DNA of 64,000 bases, taken from positions 212,904-276,903 of the forward strand of contig JAGWAS010000001.1 of NCBI GenBank assembly GCA_021296235.1, read 5' to 3'. Below the pieces are notes generated by a model. That model had not been told where the DNA came from. It saw only the letters and a program-made list of their open reading frames with translations, and did not search any database. Both the position numbers and the translations under genes were made by a program. Of this stretch, positions 37,407-46,113 are shown one piece after another. Position 1 is the stretch's first letter; each line of letters opens with the position of its first letter. This DNA is from Paracoccaceae bacterium (GTDB lineage: Bacteria > Pseudomonadota > Alphaproteobacteria > Rhodobacterales > Rhodobacteraceae).

Positions 37407-39077
37407 TCAGAACAATCCTTCCACTTCACCAGCATCGTTGAGCAGGATGGATTCAGCGGCTGGAACCCTCGGCAATCCGGGCATCGTCATGATTTCACCG
37501 CAAATCGCCACCACGAACCCGGCACCGGCCGAAAGGCGCACTTCCCGGATGGAAATTGAATGGTTTTCCGGAGCACCGCGACGGTTCGGATCAGTCGTAA
37601 AGCTGTATTGGGTCTTCGCCATGCAGACGGGAAGATCGCCATAGCCTGACTCCTCCCAAAGCCGCAGTTGATCTCGGATCTTCTTGTCGGCGACAACTTC
37701 ACCGGCCCGGTAGATCTCTTTGGCAATTGTTTCGATCTTTTCAAACAGACCGGTTTCGGAAGAATAGAGCGGTTTGTAGTTGGCCACACCGCCTTCAACG
37801 ATCTCAATGACCTTGTGCGCAAGATTTTCTGTACCCTCAGAACCCAAGGCCCAATGCCGGCACAGAATGGCCTCCGTCCCCTGCGAAGCCGCATACCCGC
37901 ACACAGTCTCAACCTCAGCATCGGTATCCGAAACGAAATGGTTAACGGCAACGATCGCCGGAACGCCGAATTTCCGGATGTTCTCAATGTGTCGACCGAG
38001 ATTGGCGCATCCCTGCTTGACCGCGTCGGTGTTTTCCTTGCCGAGATCCTCCCTGGCAACACCCCCATTCATCTTGAGCGCCCGGATGGTGGCAACGATG
38101 ACAATGGCCTTCGGTGAAATGCCTGCATGCCGGCATTTGATGTTGAGAAACTTTTCGGCACCAAGGTCGGCACCGAACCCCGCTTCGGTTACCACATAGT
38201 CAGCAAGCTTCAGCGCAGTCTTCGTCGCAATGACCGAGTTGCAGCCGTGAGCGATGTTGGCAAACGGACCACCATGGACAAAGGCAGGATTATTTTCGAG
38301 GGTTTGAACGAGGTTGGGCTGCATCGCCTGCTGCAGCAGCACCGTCATCGCTCCGTCGGCCTTAATGTCACGGCAGTAAACCGGAGACCTGTCTCTGCGG
38401 TAGGCAACTATTATGTCCCCGAGTCGTCTCTTGAGATCGTCAAGATCGCTGGCCAGGCAAAGAATGGCCATGACTTCGGAGGCTACAGTGATGTCAAAGC
38501 CCGCTTCCCGCGGAAATCCGTTGGCGACACCGCCGAGACTGCAGTTGATCTGCCGAAGGGCACGGTCATTCATGTCCATCACCCGACGCCAAGCGATTCG
38601 GCGAACGTCGATCTCCAGTTTGTTGCCCCAGTAGACGTGATTGTCGATCATGGCCGACAACAGATTGTGTGCCGAAGTGATTGCGTGAAAGTCACCGGTG
38701 AAGTGAAGGTTCATTTCCTCCATCGGAACAACCTGTGCATGGCCTCCGCCGGCAGCTCCCCCCTTCATGCCGAAACATGGTCCAAGCGAAGCCTCCCGGA
38801 TGCAGATCGCAGCATTCTTGCCAACTCGATTTAAGGCATCCCCAAGACCAACCGTCGTTGTTGTCTTGCCCTCGCCCGCCGGCGTAGGGTTGATTGCTGT
38901 TACCAGAACTAGGTTGCCGGATTTTCTTTCCTGAACGGAATTAATGAAGTCGGCCGATATTTTGGCCTTGTCATGACCGAACGGCAACAGGTCCCGTTCA
39001 GGAATGCCAAGTTTGGCCCCAATTTGCTGAATGGGAAGTTTGTTTGCCCTTCTGGCGATTTCGATGTCCGTTGCCAT
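37407..39077 (-). CDS. fhs: Formate-tetrahydrofolate ligase
   Basis: A 556-residue enzyme making 10-formyl-THF from formate, ATP and THF. Landmarks: ATP-binding [18 protein letters not shown] near residue 65, [20 protein letters not shown], and [19 protein letters not shown]. Full length, normal for the family. It is the last gene of a minus-strand unit frc-formyltransferase-fhs with gaps of only 27 and 24 bases, so the three are probably co-transcribed and linked to one formyl-group pathway. Confidence 0.96.
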   Translation of the reverse strand: MATDIEIARRANKLPIQQIGAKLGIPERDLLPFGHDKAKISADFINSVQERKSGNLVLVTAINPTPAGEGKTTTTVGLGDALNRVGKNAAICIREASLGPCFGMKGGAAGGGHAQVVPMEEMNLHFTGDFHAITSAHNLLSAMIDNHVYWGNKLEIDVRRIAWRRVMDMNDRALRQINCSLGGVANGFPREAGFDITVASEVMAILCLASDLDDLKRRLGDIIVAYRRDRSPVYCRDIKADGAMTVLLQQAMQPNLVQTLENNPAFVHGGPFANIAHGCNSVIATKTALKLADYVVTEAGFGADLGAEKFLNIKCRHAGISPKAIVIVATIRALKMNGGVAREDLGKENTDAVKQGCANLGRHIENIRKFGVPAIVAVNHFVSDTDAEVETVCGYAASQGTEAILCRHWALGSEGTENLAHKVIEIVEGGVANYKPLYSSETGLFEKIETIAKEIYRAGEVVADKKIRDQLRLWEESGYGDLPVCMAKTQYSFTTDPNRRGAPENHSISIREVRLSAGAGFVVAICGEIMTMPGLPRVPAAESILLNDAGEVEGLF

Positions 39078-39101
39078 GTCCTGCCACCACTCCGATTTTG
39101 A

Positions 39102-40019
39102 TCAATTGCCGAGCTTGTCGCCCGGCGCAATACCCTCATTCGCAACCCAATCGGAAGCAGAAATCTTCCCGCTTCCTGCAGGCCTGACCCGCTGAACGGC
39201 AATGCGCCCGCCACTGGCCTGAACAACGACGCCCGATGCCGAAACCTCAACCACTTCGCCGGGATTGCCTGCGCCGCTCATTTTTTCCGAGGTGTAGATC
39301 TGGACCTGTTTGCCACCTGCAAGTGTCCATGCGCCCGGCTGTGGATTTGTGCCCCTGATCAAATTGTAAACCTCGTCAACGGATTTCGACCAATCGATTT
39401 CCGCATCGGACTTTCTGCACCAGCTCTCATAGGTTGACTTGCCTTCATCTTGGGGCAGACGGGGCGGATTGTCCGACATGAACAGGTTGCAAACCTCAAT
39501 CACCGAGTCGACAGCAGCCGGGAAGATTTTTCGGAAATAGACATCACCCAATGTATCGTCAGGACCAATGTCGCACTCCCGCTGCAGCAGGATGTCGCCC
39601 TCGTCAAGGCCGTCCGTCGGGTAGAACCAGGAAAACCCGGTCCTGCTTGAACCCCATATGATCGGCCAGTTGATTGAGCTGGGACCTCGATGCAGCGGCA
39701 GCAGGGACGGGTGGAAACAAATCGAACCCTTCGCCGGGATGTCCCGCGCCGCCTCCGGAACAAACAGTGTAACATAAGCCATGATCATGAGATCGGCATT
39801 GAAGGACCGCATTTCAGCCAACGTGGATTCGTCCTTGAAATTTTTTGGCTGCAGCACCCGAATTCCGGCCTCAAGCGCCGCTTCCTTGAGAGGATCCACC
39901 GGCCGCCCATCCTTGTCCGGGGCACAGTAGACGGCAACAACTTCATCCCTTCCAACTTCCAAAATCTTCTCCAGTGCAGCCTTGCCGAAGGCCTGCTGAC
40001 CCATGACGATCAATCGCAT
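39102..40019 (-). CDS. Free-standing 10-formyl-THF hydrolase/formyltransferase-like protein
   Basis: A 305-residue protein with the formyl_transf_N domain and a C-terminal Fmt_C-like domain. It resembles the N-terminal hydrolase part of 10-formyl-THF dehydrogenase more than Fmt: SICFHPSLLPLHRGPSSINW carries the catalytic His, and FYPTDGLDEGDILLQRECDI the catalytic Asp. No aldehyde dehydrogenase domain is attached. It could hydrolyse 10-formyl-THF or move its formyl group to another acceptor such as CoA; the latter is inference from the flanking frc and fhs. AAAGGAGAG before ATG supports the start. Confidence 0.82.
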   Translation of the reverse strand: MRLIVMGQQAFGKAALEKILEVGRDEVVAVYCAPDKDGRPVDPLKEAALEAGIRVLQPKNFKDESTLAEMRSFNADLMIMAYVTLFVPEAARDIPAKGSICFHPSLLPLHRGPSSINWPIIWGSSRTGFSWFYPTDGLDEGDILLQRECDIGPDDTLGDVYFRKIFPAAVDSVIEVCNLFMSDNPPRLPQDEGKSTYESWCRKSDAEIDWSKSVDEVYNLIRGTNPQPGAWTLAGGKQVQIYTSEKMSGAGNPGEVVEVSASGVVVQASGGRIAVQRVRPAGSGKISASDWVANEGIAPGDKLGN

Positions 40020-40046
40020 CGAACTCTCCTTTGGATTCGACCGGTT

Positions 40047-41306
40047 TCAATCAATGGTGCCGACGGCACCCGACTGAACAACCCGATCCAACTCACCACC
40101 TTCATATCCCAACACTTCAGACAGGATCTCAACCGTGTGCTCGCCCAAAAGCGGCGAGCGTTTCACCTCAACATCGTGATCGGAAAACTTGATCGGACAT
40201 CCGACCGACACATACCTGCCTCTCTCCGGATGATCGACTTCAACGATCGTGCCGGTGCGCCTTAGCCCTTCATCCTCGGAAATTTCCTTCATCGACAGAA
40301 TTGGCCCAACCGGTATGCCAAGCGGATTGCAAACTTCCATGACCTCGAACTTGGTCTTGGTTTTGGTCCATTCCTCAATGGCGTCAAAGACCTCGTCCAA
40401 CTTCGGCAACCTCGCAGGCGGGGTTGCGTATTCCGGGTCGGATTTCCACTCCGGCTTTCCAATAACATCACAAATCTGCGTCCAAACCGCCGCCTGGGTA
40501 ATGAAATACGTATAGGCATTCGGATCGGTTTCCCAACCTTTGCACCTGAGCACCCTGCCCGGCTGACCCCCGCCGGAATCGTTGCCGGCACGAGGCGTTG
40601 AATCACCAAACGGTATTCCCTTCCCGTACTGGGAGTATTCCTCCAGCGGTCCCTTCTCAAGGCGTTGCTGGTCCCGCAGCTTGACCCGGCAAAGATTGAT
40701 CACCCCGTCCTGCATCGGTGCGAGCACCCGTTGCCCGCGTCCCGTTCTTTCCCGATGGAGCAGTGCCGCCAATATTCCCAAGGCCAGGTGAAGCCCGGTG
40801 CCGGAATCTCCGATCTGCGCCCCGGTAACCAAGGGAACATCATCCGGAAAACCGGTGGTAGAGGCAGAACCCCCTGCGCATTGCGCCACGTTTTCGTAGA
40901 CCTTGCAATCCGCAAACTTTCCGGGACCGAACCCCTTCACTGAAGCCATGATCATTCTGGGGTTCAATTCCTTGACCTTGTCCCAACCAAACCCCATCCG
41001 ATCAAGCGCACCAGGCGCGAAATTCTCCACGAGAACGTCACATTCCTCAATCAGTTTCGCCAGCACTTCCTTGCCAGTCTCATCCTTGGTGTTGAGTGTG
41101 AACGAACGCTTGTTGTGGTTGAGCATCGTGAAGTACAGGCTGTCCGCACCGGGAACATCAACCAGTTGATTTCTTGTGGCGTCCCCGGAGCCGGGTCGCT
41201 CGACCTTTATGACATCTGCACCCAGCCATGCCAGCAGTTGAGTGCAAGTGGGACCCGATTGAACATGGGTGAAATCCAGGATGCGAACTCCATCAAGCGG
41301 TGTCAT
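40047..41306 (-). CDS. frc: Formyl-CoA:oxalate CoA-transferase
   Basis: A 419-residue class III CoA-transferase closely matching Frc: [38 protein letters not shown], the nucleophilic Asp167 in [12 protein letters not shown], and the glycine loop [18 protein letters not shown], whose QPG context is characteristic of formyl-CoA or succinyl-CoA:oxalate transferases. It exchanges CoA between formate and oxalate. Its usual partner, oxalyl-CoA decarboxylase (a TPP enzyme), is not in the window. First gene of the frc-formyltransferase-fhs unit, 175 bases downstream of the GntR regulator. Confidence 0.88.
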   Translation of the reverse strand: MTPLDGVRILDFTHVQSGPTCTQLLAWLGADVIKVERPGSGDATRNQLVDVPGADSLYFTMLNHNKRSFTLNTKDETGKEVLAKLIEECDVLVENFAPGALDRMGFGWDKVKELNPRMIMASVKGFGPGKFADCKVYENVAQCAGGSASTTGFPDDVPLVTGAQIGDSGTGLHLALGILAALLHRERTGRGQRVLAPMQDGVINLCRVKLRDQQRLEKGPLEEYSQYGKGIPFGDSTPRAGNDSGGGQPGRVLRCKGWETDPNAYTYFITQAAVWTQICDVIGKPEWKSDPEYATPPARLPKLDEVFDAIEEWTKTKTKFEVMEVCNPLGIPVGPILSMKEISEDEGLRRTGTIVEVDHPERGRYVSVGCPIKFSDHDVEVKRSPLLGEHTVEILSEVLGYEGGELDRVVQSGAVGTID

Positions 41307-41481
41307 GTGACTCTGTTCTCCGTATTTTCGGCTGTGCCGCCAGCACTTTCATGTGAAATTCGGGCCATCTGGCCAGATCTGCCTCATCAGGGCCGATCCA
41401 GCGATGCAAATCCGGGCGGCCAATTGCCGCACACGCGCATTGCCGGAGGGATTTCGGCTCCTTCCGATAATCCCCTCAGTT

Positions 41482-42186
41482 TCACCGCCTGTCAATTTCG
41501 CGATCAAGGAACTGCCAGCTTCTCCTGATGTATTCGCCAAGGCGAAGCGTGTGGTCGCGAACCAAATCCCCGGCACGATTAAAGTCGCGGGACGAGATCG
41601 CCTCAATGATATTCGAATGATCGACAACGGAACGGTTGGTTCGCGAAGAATCCCGCATTGCACCCCTTCGCACCGGTTTGAGTTGATCGAACAGATCCTC
41701 GGCGTGCCTCTCCAGGACCGCGCATTTGGACATCGACATGATCATCCTGTGAAACTCAATGTTCGCCTCCGAATATTCGCTGAGTTTTGCCTTGGCCTTC
41801 TCCAGCGTGTATTTGTCGCCGATCCGGCGCAACCGCCCTATATCATCATCCGAGGCACGCTCACACGCCAGCCGTGCAGCCATGCTTTCGAGGGCAGCCC
41901 AAACCGTAACCATCTCCACTACCTCGTCGCAACCGCGACGCTTCAGATAGACGCCCTTTCTTGCCCTGATTTCCACCAGCCCCTCTTGCTCAAGCCTTAC
42001 GAGCGCCTCGCGCAGAGGAGTCCTGGAAACGCCAAGCCCATCGGCAAGCTGACGTTCGTCCAGCTTCAACTCCGTACTGCGGTCGTAGATGTCGACATCC
42101 AAGATCGCCTTCCGCAAAACGCGGTGGGTGTGATCCTTGAGTGACGTGTTCGACGCGACGGGCTGCAATAAAATTACGTTGGTCAT
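41482..42186 (-). CDS. GntR/FCD-family transcriptional regulator
   Basis: A 234-residue FadR-type regulator: N-terminal winged helix with LADGLGVSRTPLREALVRLE and the wing GLVEIRARKGVYLKRR, then the all-helical FCD ligand domain with conserved Asp/His positions (NIEFHRMIM, VDHSNIIEAI) that usually bind a metal and an organic acid. It stands between frc and the divergent acyl-CoA ligase genes, so it is the likely regulator of both, perhaps sensing oxalate or a related acid. A GTG start at 42216 would add ten residues; the ATG at 42186 is preferred. Confidence 0.9.
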   Translation of the reverse strand: MTNVILLQPVASNTSLKDHTHRVLRKAILDVDIYDRSTELKLDERQLADGLGVSRTPLREALVRLEQEGLVEIRARKGVYLKRRGCDEVVEMVTVWAALESMAARLACERASDDDIGRLRRIGDKYTLEKAKAKLSEYSEANIEFHRMIMSMSKCAVLERHAEDLFDQLKPVRRGAMRDSSRTNRSVVDHSNIIEAISSRDFNRAGDLVRDHTLRLGEYIRRSWQFLDREIDRR

Positions 42187-42235
42187 CCGATTGGAAATTC
42201 CGGCCGAGCCTTGCACGAATCATGCATTGCCGCTC

Positions 42236-42245
42236 TGGTATACAA
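42236..42245. promoter_or_regulatory. Candidate GntR operator TGGTATACAA
   Basis: TGGTATACAA contains the palindrome GTATAC and fits the TNGTNNNACNA-like pattern commonly bound by FCD-type GntR proteins. It lies 50 bases upstream of the regulator start and about 255 bases upstream of the divergent ligase genes. Function is inferred from pattern and position. Confidence 0.4.
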
Positions 42246-42500
42246 TATCCCAGTTGCGTGCAAATGAAGCGGTGCCTCGGAAAGCGGAAGCACACTTTGC
42301 CAAAACCCCGAACTTAACGTGCGGCCCATCAGACAAGGGACAATACCGATGTCCAATGCAATTCGGACCGGGCAACGTCCGATGCGTTGCAACGGAGTTG
42401 CCAATACGGCCCGATTGCGGCATATCTTTATGAAGTCAATGTACCCTTGAGTTTCGGTAGCCTTCAGGCCGGGCCGAAACGAGGTTGCGGGGGGTAGTTC

Positions 42501-43664
42501 ATGTTCCTGATGGAGCATCACGCTAAGGCACTGCTGCGGCAGAACGGTGTCGTCACTCCGAAGGGCAAGGTGGCGGAAACGCCGCTCGAAGCCGGAAGGA
42601 TCGCCGGAGCGCTAGGCGTTGGCGGATTTGCAGTCAAGGCACAGATTGGTGCCGGAGGTCGGGGGCTTGCCGGCGGCGTCCAATTCTCCGACAGTCCAAA
42701 GGATGTGGAGCGCCATGCAGCCGGAATGCTCGGCAATCGACTTGAAACCGCTCAGACGGGAGTGCGGGGCGAGATCGTCAGAAAGGTGTTTGTTGAAGAA
42801 CGGATCGACATCGATCGGATGTTCTATTTTTCTGTTTTGATTGACCAGAACTCCGCGGAGCCGGTCCTTTTGTTTTCCTCCTCTGGAGGAGTTGAATTTG
42901 AGCGCGTCGCAGCCGCAGACCCCGGTGTTATCAAGCACATCCACCTCAAAGAAATCGATTGGCGGGAACCGGAGGCGATCTCCGAAATTCTTGGTTCCGT
43001 CGGTTTGTCGGGAAACGCCGCCAAATCGGCGGCGACCGTCGTGACCGGAGCAATCCGGACCTTTTTCGAAAACGACGCATTGTTGATTGAGATCAATCCC
43101 CTGGCTGTTACAGCCACCGGCGAAGCGGTCGCTGTGGACGCCAAGATGGTTGTCGACGGAAACGCATTGCCTCGGCATGTCGAACTTGAGGCTGTCGTCT
43201 CCGAAGCTGCGGTCGAGGAAAGTGAACGGCTTGCTCAGGAAAACAACGTCAATTTCGTTGAATTGGATGGCAATATAGGGCTTGTGGTCAACGGTGCGGG
43301 CCTCGGGCTTGCAACGCTTGATCTCGTGGTCGAATTGGGCGGCCGGCCAGCGAATTTCATGGACATCCGAACCACCGCCGGAAGTTTCCAGATCGCCAGG
43401 GTCGTTCAGATGCTGATCGAACGCCCGGACCTCAAGGTGATGCTCGTCAATGTGCATGGAGGCGGAATGACTGTCTGCGACACCATCGCAGAGGCGCTGA
43501 ATTTTGCATATTCGCGGACAGGAAGCGCGATTCCCATCGTCTATCGCGCTGCCGGCCAAAACGCACCTTGGGCGTTGTCAATTATGCAAAACCGCAAACT
43601 TCCGTTCCGTCAATTCGACAACATGTCGCAGGCGGTTGCCGCCGCGGTTGAAATGGCGGGATGA
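42501..43664 (+). CDS. ADP-forming acyl-CoA ligase, beta subunit (SucC-like, divergent)
   Basis: A 387-residue ATP-grasp subunit. The N-terminus MEHHAKALLRQNGVVTPKGK and AVKAQIGAGGRG match SucC/MtkA. The carboxylate-site region differs from true SucC: where SucC has the line NFLDVGGGA, this protein has NFMDIRTTAGS, and the SucC NIFGGI segment is NVHGGG here. This suggests a substrate other than succinate. Possible substrates are malate, oxalate or formate, none provable from sequence. GGGGGTAG precedes the ATG. The paired alpha subunit follows after ten bases. Confidence 0.85.
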   Translation: MFLMEHHAKALLRQNGVVTPKGKVAETPLEAGRIAGALGVGGFAVKAQIGAGGRGLAGGVQFSDSPKDVERHAAGMLGNRLETAQTGVRGEIVRKVFVEERIDIDRMFYFSVLIDQNSAEPVLLFSSSGGVEFERVAAADPGVIKHIHLKEIDWREPEAISEILGSVGLSGNAAKSAATVVTGAIRTFFENDALLIEINPLAVTATGEAVAVDAKMVVDGNALPRHVELEAVVSEAAVEESERLAQENNVNFVELDGNIGLVVNGAGLGLATLDLVVELGGRPANFMDIRTTAGSFQIARVVQMLIERPDLKVMLVNVHGGGMTVCDTIAEALNFAYSRTGSAIPIVYRAAGQNAPWALSIMQNRKLPFRQFDNMSQAVAAAVEMAG

Positions 43665-43674
43665 GTCCGGGCCA

Positions 43675-44559
43675 ATGTCAATCATTGTGAACAAGGACAC
43701 CAAGGTGCTGGTCCAAGGCATGACCGGGCGTTCAGGAACGTTCTATTCGGATGCGGCGATGCGCTACGGTTCGACATATGTTGCCGGTGTGCGACCCGGA
43801 AAGGGTGGTGGCCGACATCTTGGATTGCCGCTGTTTGATTCCGTGGCCGAGGCAAAATCTGAAACCGGTGCCAACGCAAGCCTCGTCGTTGTGCCCGCGC
43901 ACGGTGCGGCCGCGGCAATCTTGGAGTCAATCGAGGCTGAGGTCGGGGTCATTGTCTGCATTACCGAACGGGTTCCGGTGCACGATATGGTCAATGTCAA
44001 GGCCGCACTCAATGGTTCGGACTCTCTGTTGATCGGGCCGAATTCACAGGGGGTGCTGGTTCCCGGTGTTTGCAAGATCGGAGTCATGTCAACGGCTGAC
44101 GCCTCTCACGGCTGCATCGGAATCGCTAGCCGCTCGGCTTCACTCGCAAGCGAGATTGTGGCCCAAACGACAAGGGCGGGACTTGGCCAGTCCACCACGG
44201 TCGGAATCGGCGGAGATCCGATCCACGGAATTGGATTCGTGGAATGCCTGAAATCGTTCAGGGAAGACCCGGCAACCCAGGGAGTTATTCTGGTTGGCGA
44301 GCTCGGCGGCGATGAAGAGGAGCAGGCCGCCGCCTATTTGTCGGACTCCGGCTATGAAAAACCGGTGGTATCAATAATCGTCGGGCGGCATGCCCCGCCG
44401 GAAAGGCGCATGGGGCATGCCGGCGCACTCTCGGTGTTCGGAACGGGTTCAGTGGGCAGAAAGGTCGAGTTGTTGTGCGAGGCCGGAAGCGTGGCGGTTC
44501 AAAATCCGGATGAAATTGCCGGTGCGCTGAAGGCAGCACTGGCGGAGAGGCAAAACTGA
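43675..44559 (+). CDS. ADP-forming acyl-CoA ligase, alpha subunit (SucD-like, divergent)
   Basis: A 294-residue subunit with a CoA-binding Rossmann domain (TKVLVQGMTGRSGTFYSDAA) and the phosphohistidine in ERRMGHAGALSVFGTG, the canonical SucD active site, so catalysis is likely retained. Substrate-side motifs are altered: SucD has GPNCPG and SRSGTL, whereas this has GPNSQG and SRSASL. The start at 43675 (MSIIVNKDTKV) is the family start; the frame extends upstream only within the beta gene. Together with the beta subunit it forms an acyl-CoA ligase of unknown substrate. Confidence 0.87.
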   Translation: MSIIVNKDTKVLVQGMTGRSGTFYSDAAMRYGSTYVAGVRPGKGGGRHLGLPLFDSVAEAKSETGANASLVVVPAHGAAAAILESIEAEVGVIVCITERVPVHDMVNVKAALNGSDSLLIGPNSQGVLVPGVCKIGVMSTADASHGCIGIASRSASLASEIVAQTTRAGLGQSTTVGIGGDPIHGIGFVECLKSFREDPATQGVILVGELGGDEEEQAAAYLSDSGYEKPVVSIIVGRHAPPERRMGHAGALSVFGTGSVGRKVELLCEAGSVAVQNPDEIAGALKAALAERQN

Positions 44560-44655
44560 GCGGATTCCGGCCTCAACTGCACAACCAGACGGTATTGTGA
44601 TTCCGCTGGTGGAGCGAACAAGCTGCGCTCAAAACAACCATGCTGAATCAAAATG

Positions 44656-44685
44656 TTGATTTCCTTCGCACGGTTCGGCTATAAT
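44656..44685 (+). promoter_or_regulatory. Sigma70-type promoter
   Basis: TTGATT (44656-44661) and a perfect TATAAT (44680-44685) separated by 18 bases, ending 58 bases before the NUDIX gene start at 44744. The best housekeeping promoter match I saw in the window. It would separate the NUDIX gene from the upstream ligase operon. Confidence 0.55.
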
Positions 44686-44743
44686 TGGTGCAATAAAGGC
44701 AATGGCCACCGGTTGAGTGGCAGACGATACGGGCAAGAATCAG

Positions 44744-45217
44744 ATGAGTAATTCGCAGGCAGCCATTAGCTTCAGCGACAACCACTCCAAATCCGACCCG
44801 CGCACGCAGTTCGCTGCACTGTGCTATCGCAGGAGCGGGGACCGGAAGACCGAGGTGCTTCTGGTAACCGGCAGGAGAACAGGGCGGTGGAAACTGCCCA
44901 AGGGATGGCCCACTGCAGGGTTGACACCCGCCGAGACGGCGATGAAGGAGGCTTACGAGGAAGCAGGTGTTCGGGGAACCCGACATGAAGAGTGCGTGGG
45001 CCACTTTGTCTATGATAAAACCTTGAACGGCAAGGCAACGCTTCCATGCATCGTGGCGGTGTTTCCGATCAAGGTTTCCAGCCTTGCCAAGAAGTTTCCG
45101 GAAACCGGTGAACGGAAATTCATGTGGCTCACTCCCAAGAAAGCTGCAAAAAAGGTTGAAGAACCCTCCCTTAAATCCATCCTCAAGCAATTCGACCCAT
45201 CAAATCTGCGGAATTGA
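44744..45217 (+). CDS. NUDIX hydrolase (diphosphoinositol polyphosphatase-like group)
   Basis: A 157-residue NUDIX protein. TGRWKLPKGWP is followed by a slightly divergent Nudix box ending MKEAYEEAGV, whose EExxE-type glutamates bind Mg2+. The spacing LPKGWPxxGLTPAETAxxEA is typical of a small alphaproteobacterial group related to DIPP-type hydrolases; the substrate is unknown. The ATG at 44744 (MSNSQAAIS) is preferred over an upstream start at 44717. The 292 bases after it contain nothing recognised. Confidence 0.88.
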   Translation: MSNSQAAISFSDNHSKSDPRTQFAALCYRRSGDRKTEVLLVTGRRTGRWKLPKGWPTAGLTPAETAMKEAYEEAGVRGTRHEECVGHFVYDKTLNGKATLPCIVAVFPIKVSSLAKKFPETGERKFMWLTPKKAAKKVEEPSLKSILKQFDPSNLRN

Positions 45218-45509
45218 CAACGACAATCGGTGCAGCCGGAACAGCGGGCCGTCCACGCTTGTGTTGCCTTTTGCCTCGTGCCAACAGCCCAGAGAATTTT
45301 TGGCTCTGCCCGACGCGACATCAAACGGGAGTCAAACGCCTGGGGCAAATCGATCGTTCTGCGCCTCTGCATTTGTTCGGGTTCCGGCAGGCATTGTGCT
45401 CTCGGTTCCGGTGAATGGCTGCGAGCGTTCCGCAAACCATGGAACAGCCAGATCCCGAACCAGTTGCGGATGAATTGATTTGGCGGTCAGGGTGGAATAA
45501 ACATCTGCC

Positions 45510-45953
45510 ATGATAAGATTTTCCCTGAAATGCTCGAACGGGCACTGCTTTGACAGCTGGTTCAAGTCCAATGAAGCCTATGAATCGCTTGGAATGGCGG
45601 AAATGCTGTCCTGTCCTGTCTGCAACGTCACGGAAATTGAAAAAAATCTGATGGCGCCGGGCCTTGGATCCACGTCAAACGGAAATGAAGCGCCATCGGA
45701 GCGACCGACACCGAACATTTCCGCAGCAGCGACACCTTCGGAAAGGGCGCTGAAGGAACTCGCAAAGTGGATCGAAAAGAACTCGGAATATGTCGGGCCG
45801 GGCTTTGCCGAGGAGGCGAGAGCCATTCATGAAGGCGATTCACCAAAGCGATCCATCTTTGGAGAGGCGGAGTTTGGCGAGGCGGTTGAACTTCTTGAAG
45901 ACGGAGTGCCGGTTATGCCGCTGCCCTGGCCGAGTTCCCGAAAAACCAACTGA
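45510..45953 (+). CDS. DUF1178 family protein
   Basis: A 147-residue protein of the DUF1178 family. It starts MIRFSLKCSNGHCFDSWF and has LSCPVCNVTEIEKNLMAP, together giving cysteine pairs that suggest a small zinc ribbon. The C-terminal half has EYVGPGFAEEARAIHEGD and ends PVMPLPWP, the standard family tail. Function unknown. Conserved in alphaproteobacteria, often near ubiquinone or lysC-type housekeeping genes, as here. Confidence 0.93.
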   Translation: MIRFSLKCSNGHCFDSWFKSNEAYESLGMAEMLSCPVCNVTEIEKNLMAPGLGSTSNGNEAPSERPTPNISAAATPSERALKELAKWIEKNSEYVGPGFAEEARAIHEGDSPKRSIFGEAEFGEAVELLEDGVPVMPLPWPSSRKTN

Positions 45954-46113
45954 GTCAACGTTATCAATTGTCGGCCGGAATGCACGAATTGCTGCCGGCC
46001 CCACCGATCAAGCCCAATTCGCATCGCAGGTTGCAAATGCCATTTAGCCGTCAGATGAACAAGTCCGACACCTTGACACCATTCCTGGCCCGGCTGACGC
46101 GCCGTAGGAGGTC

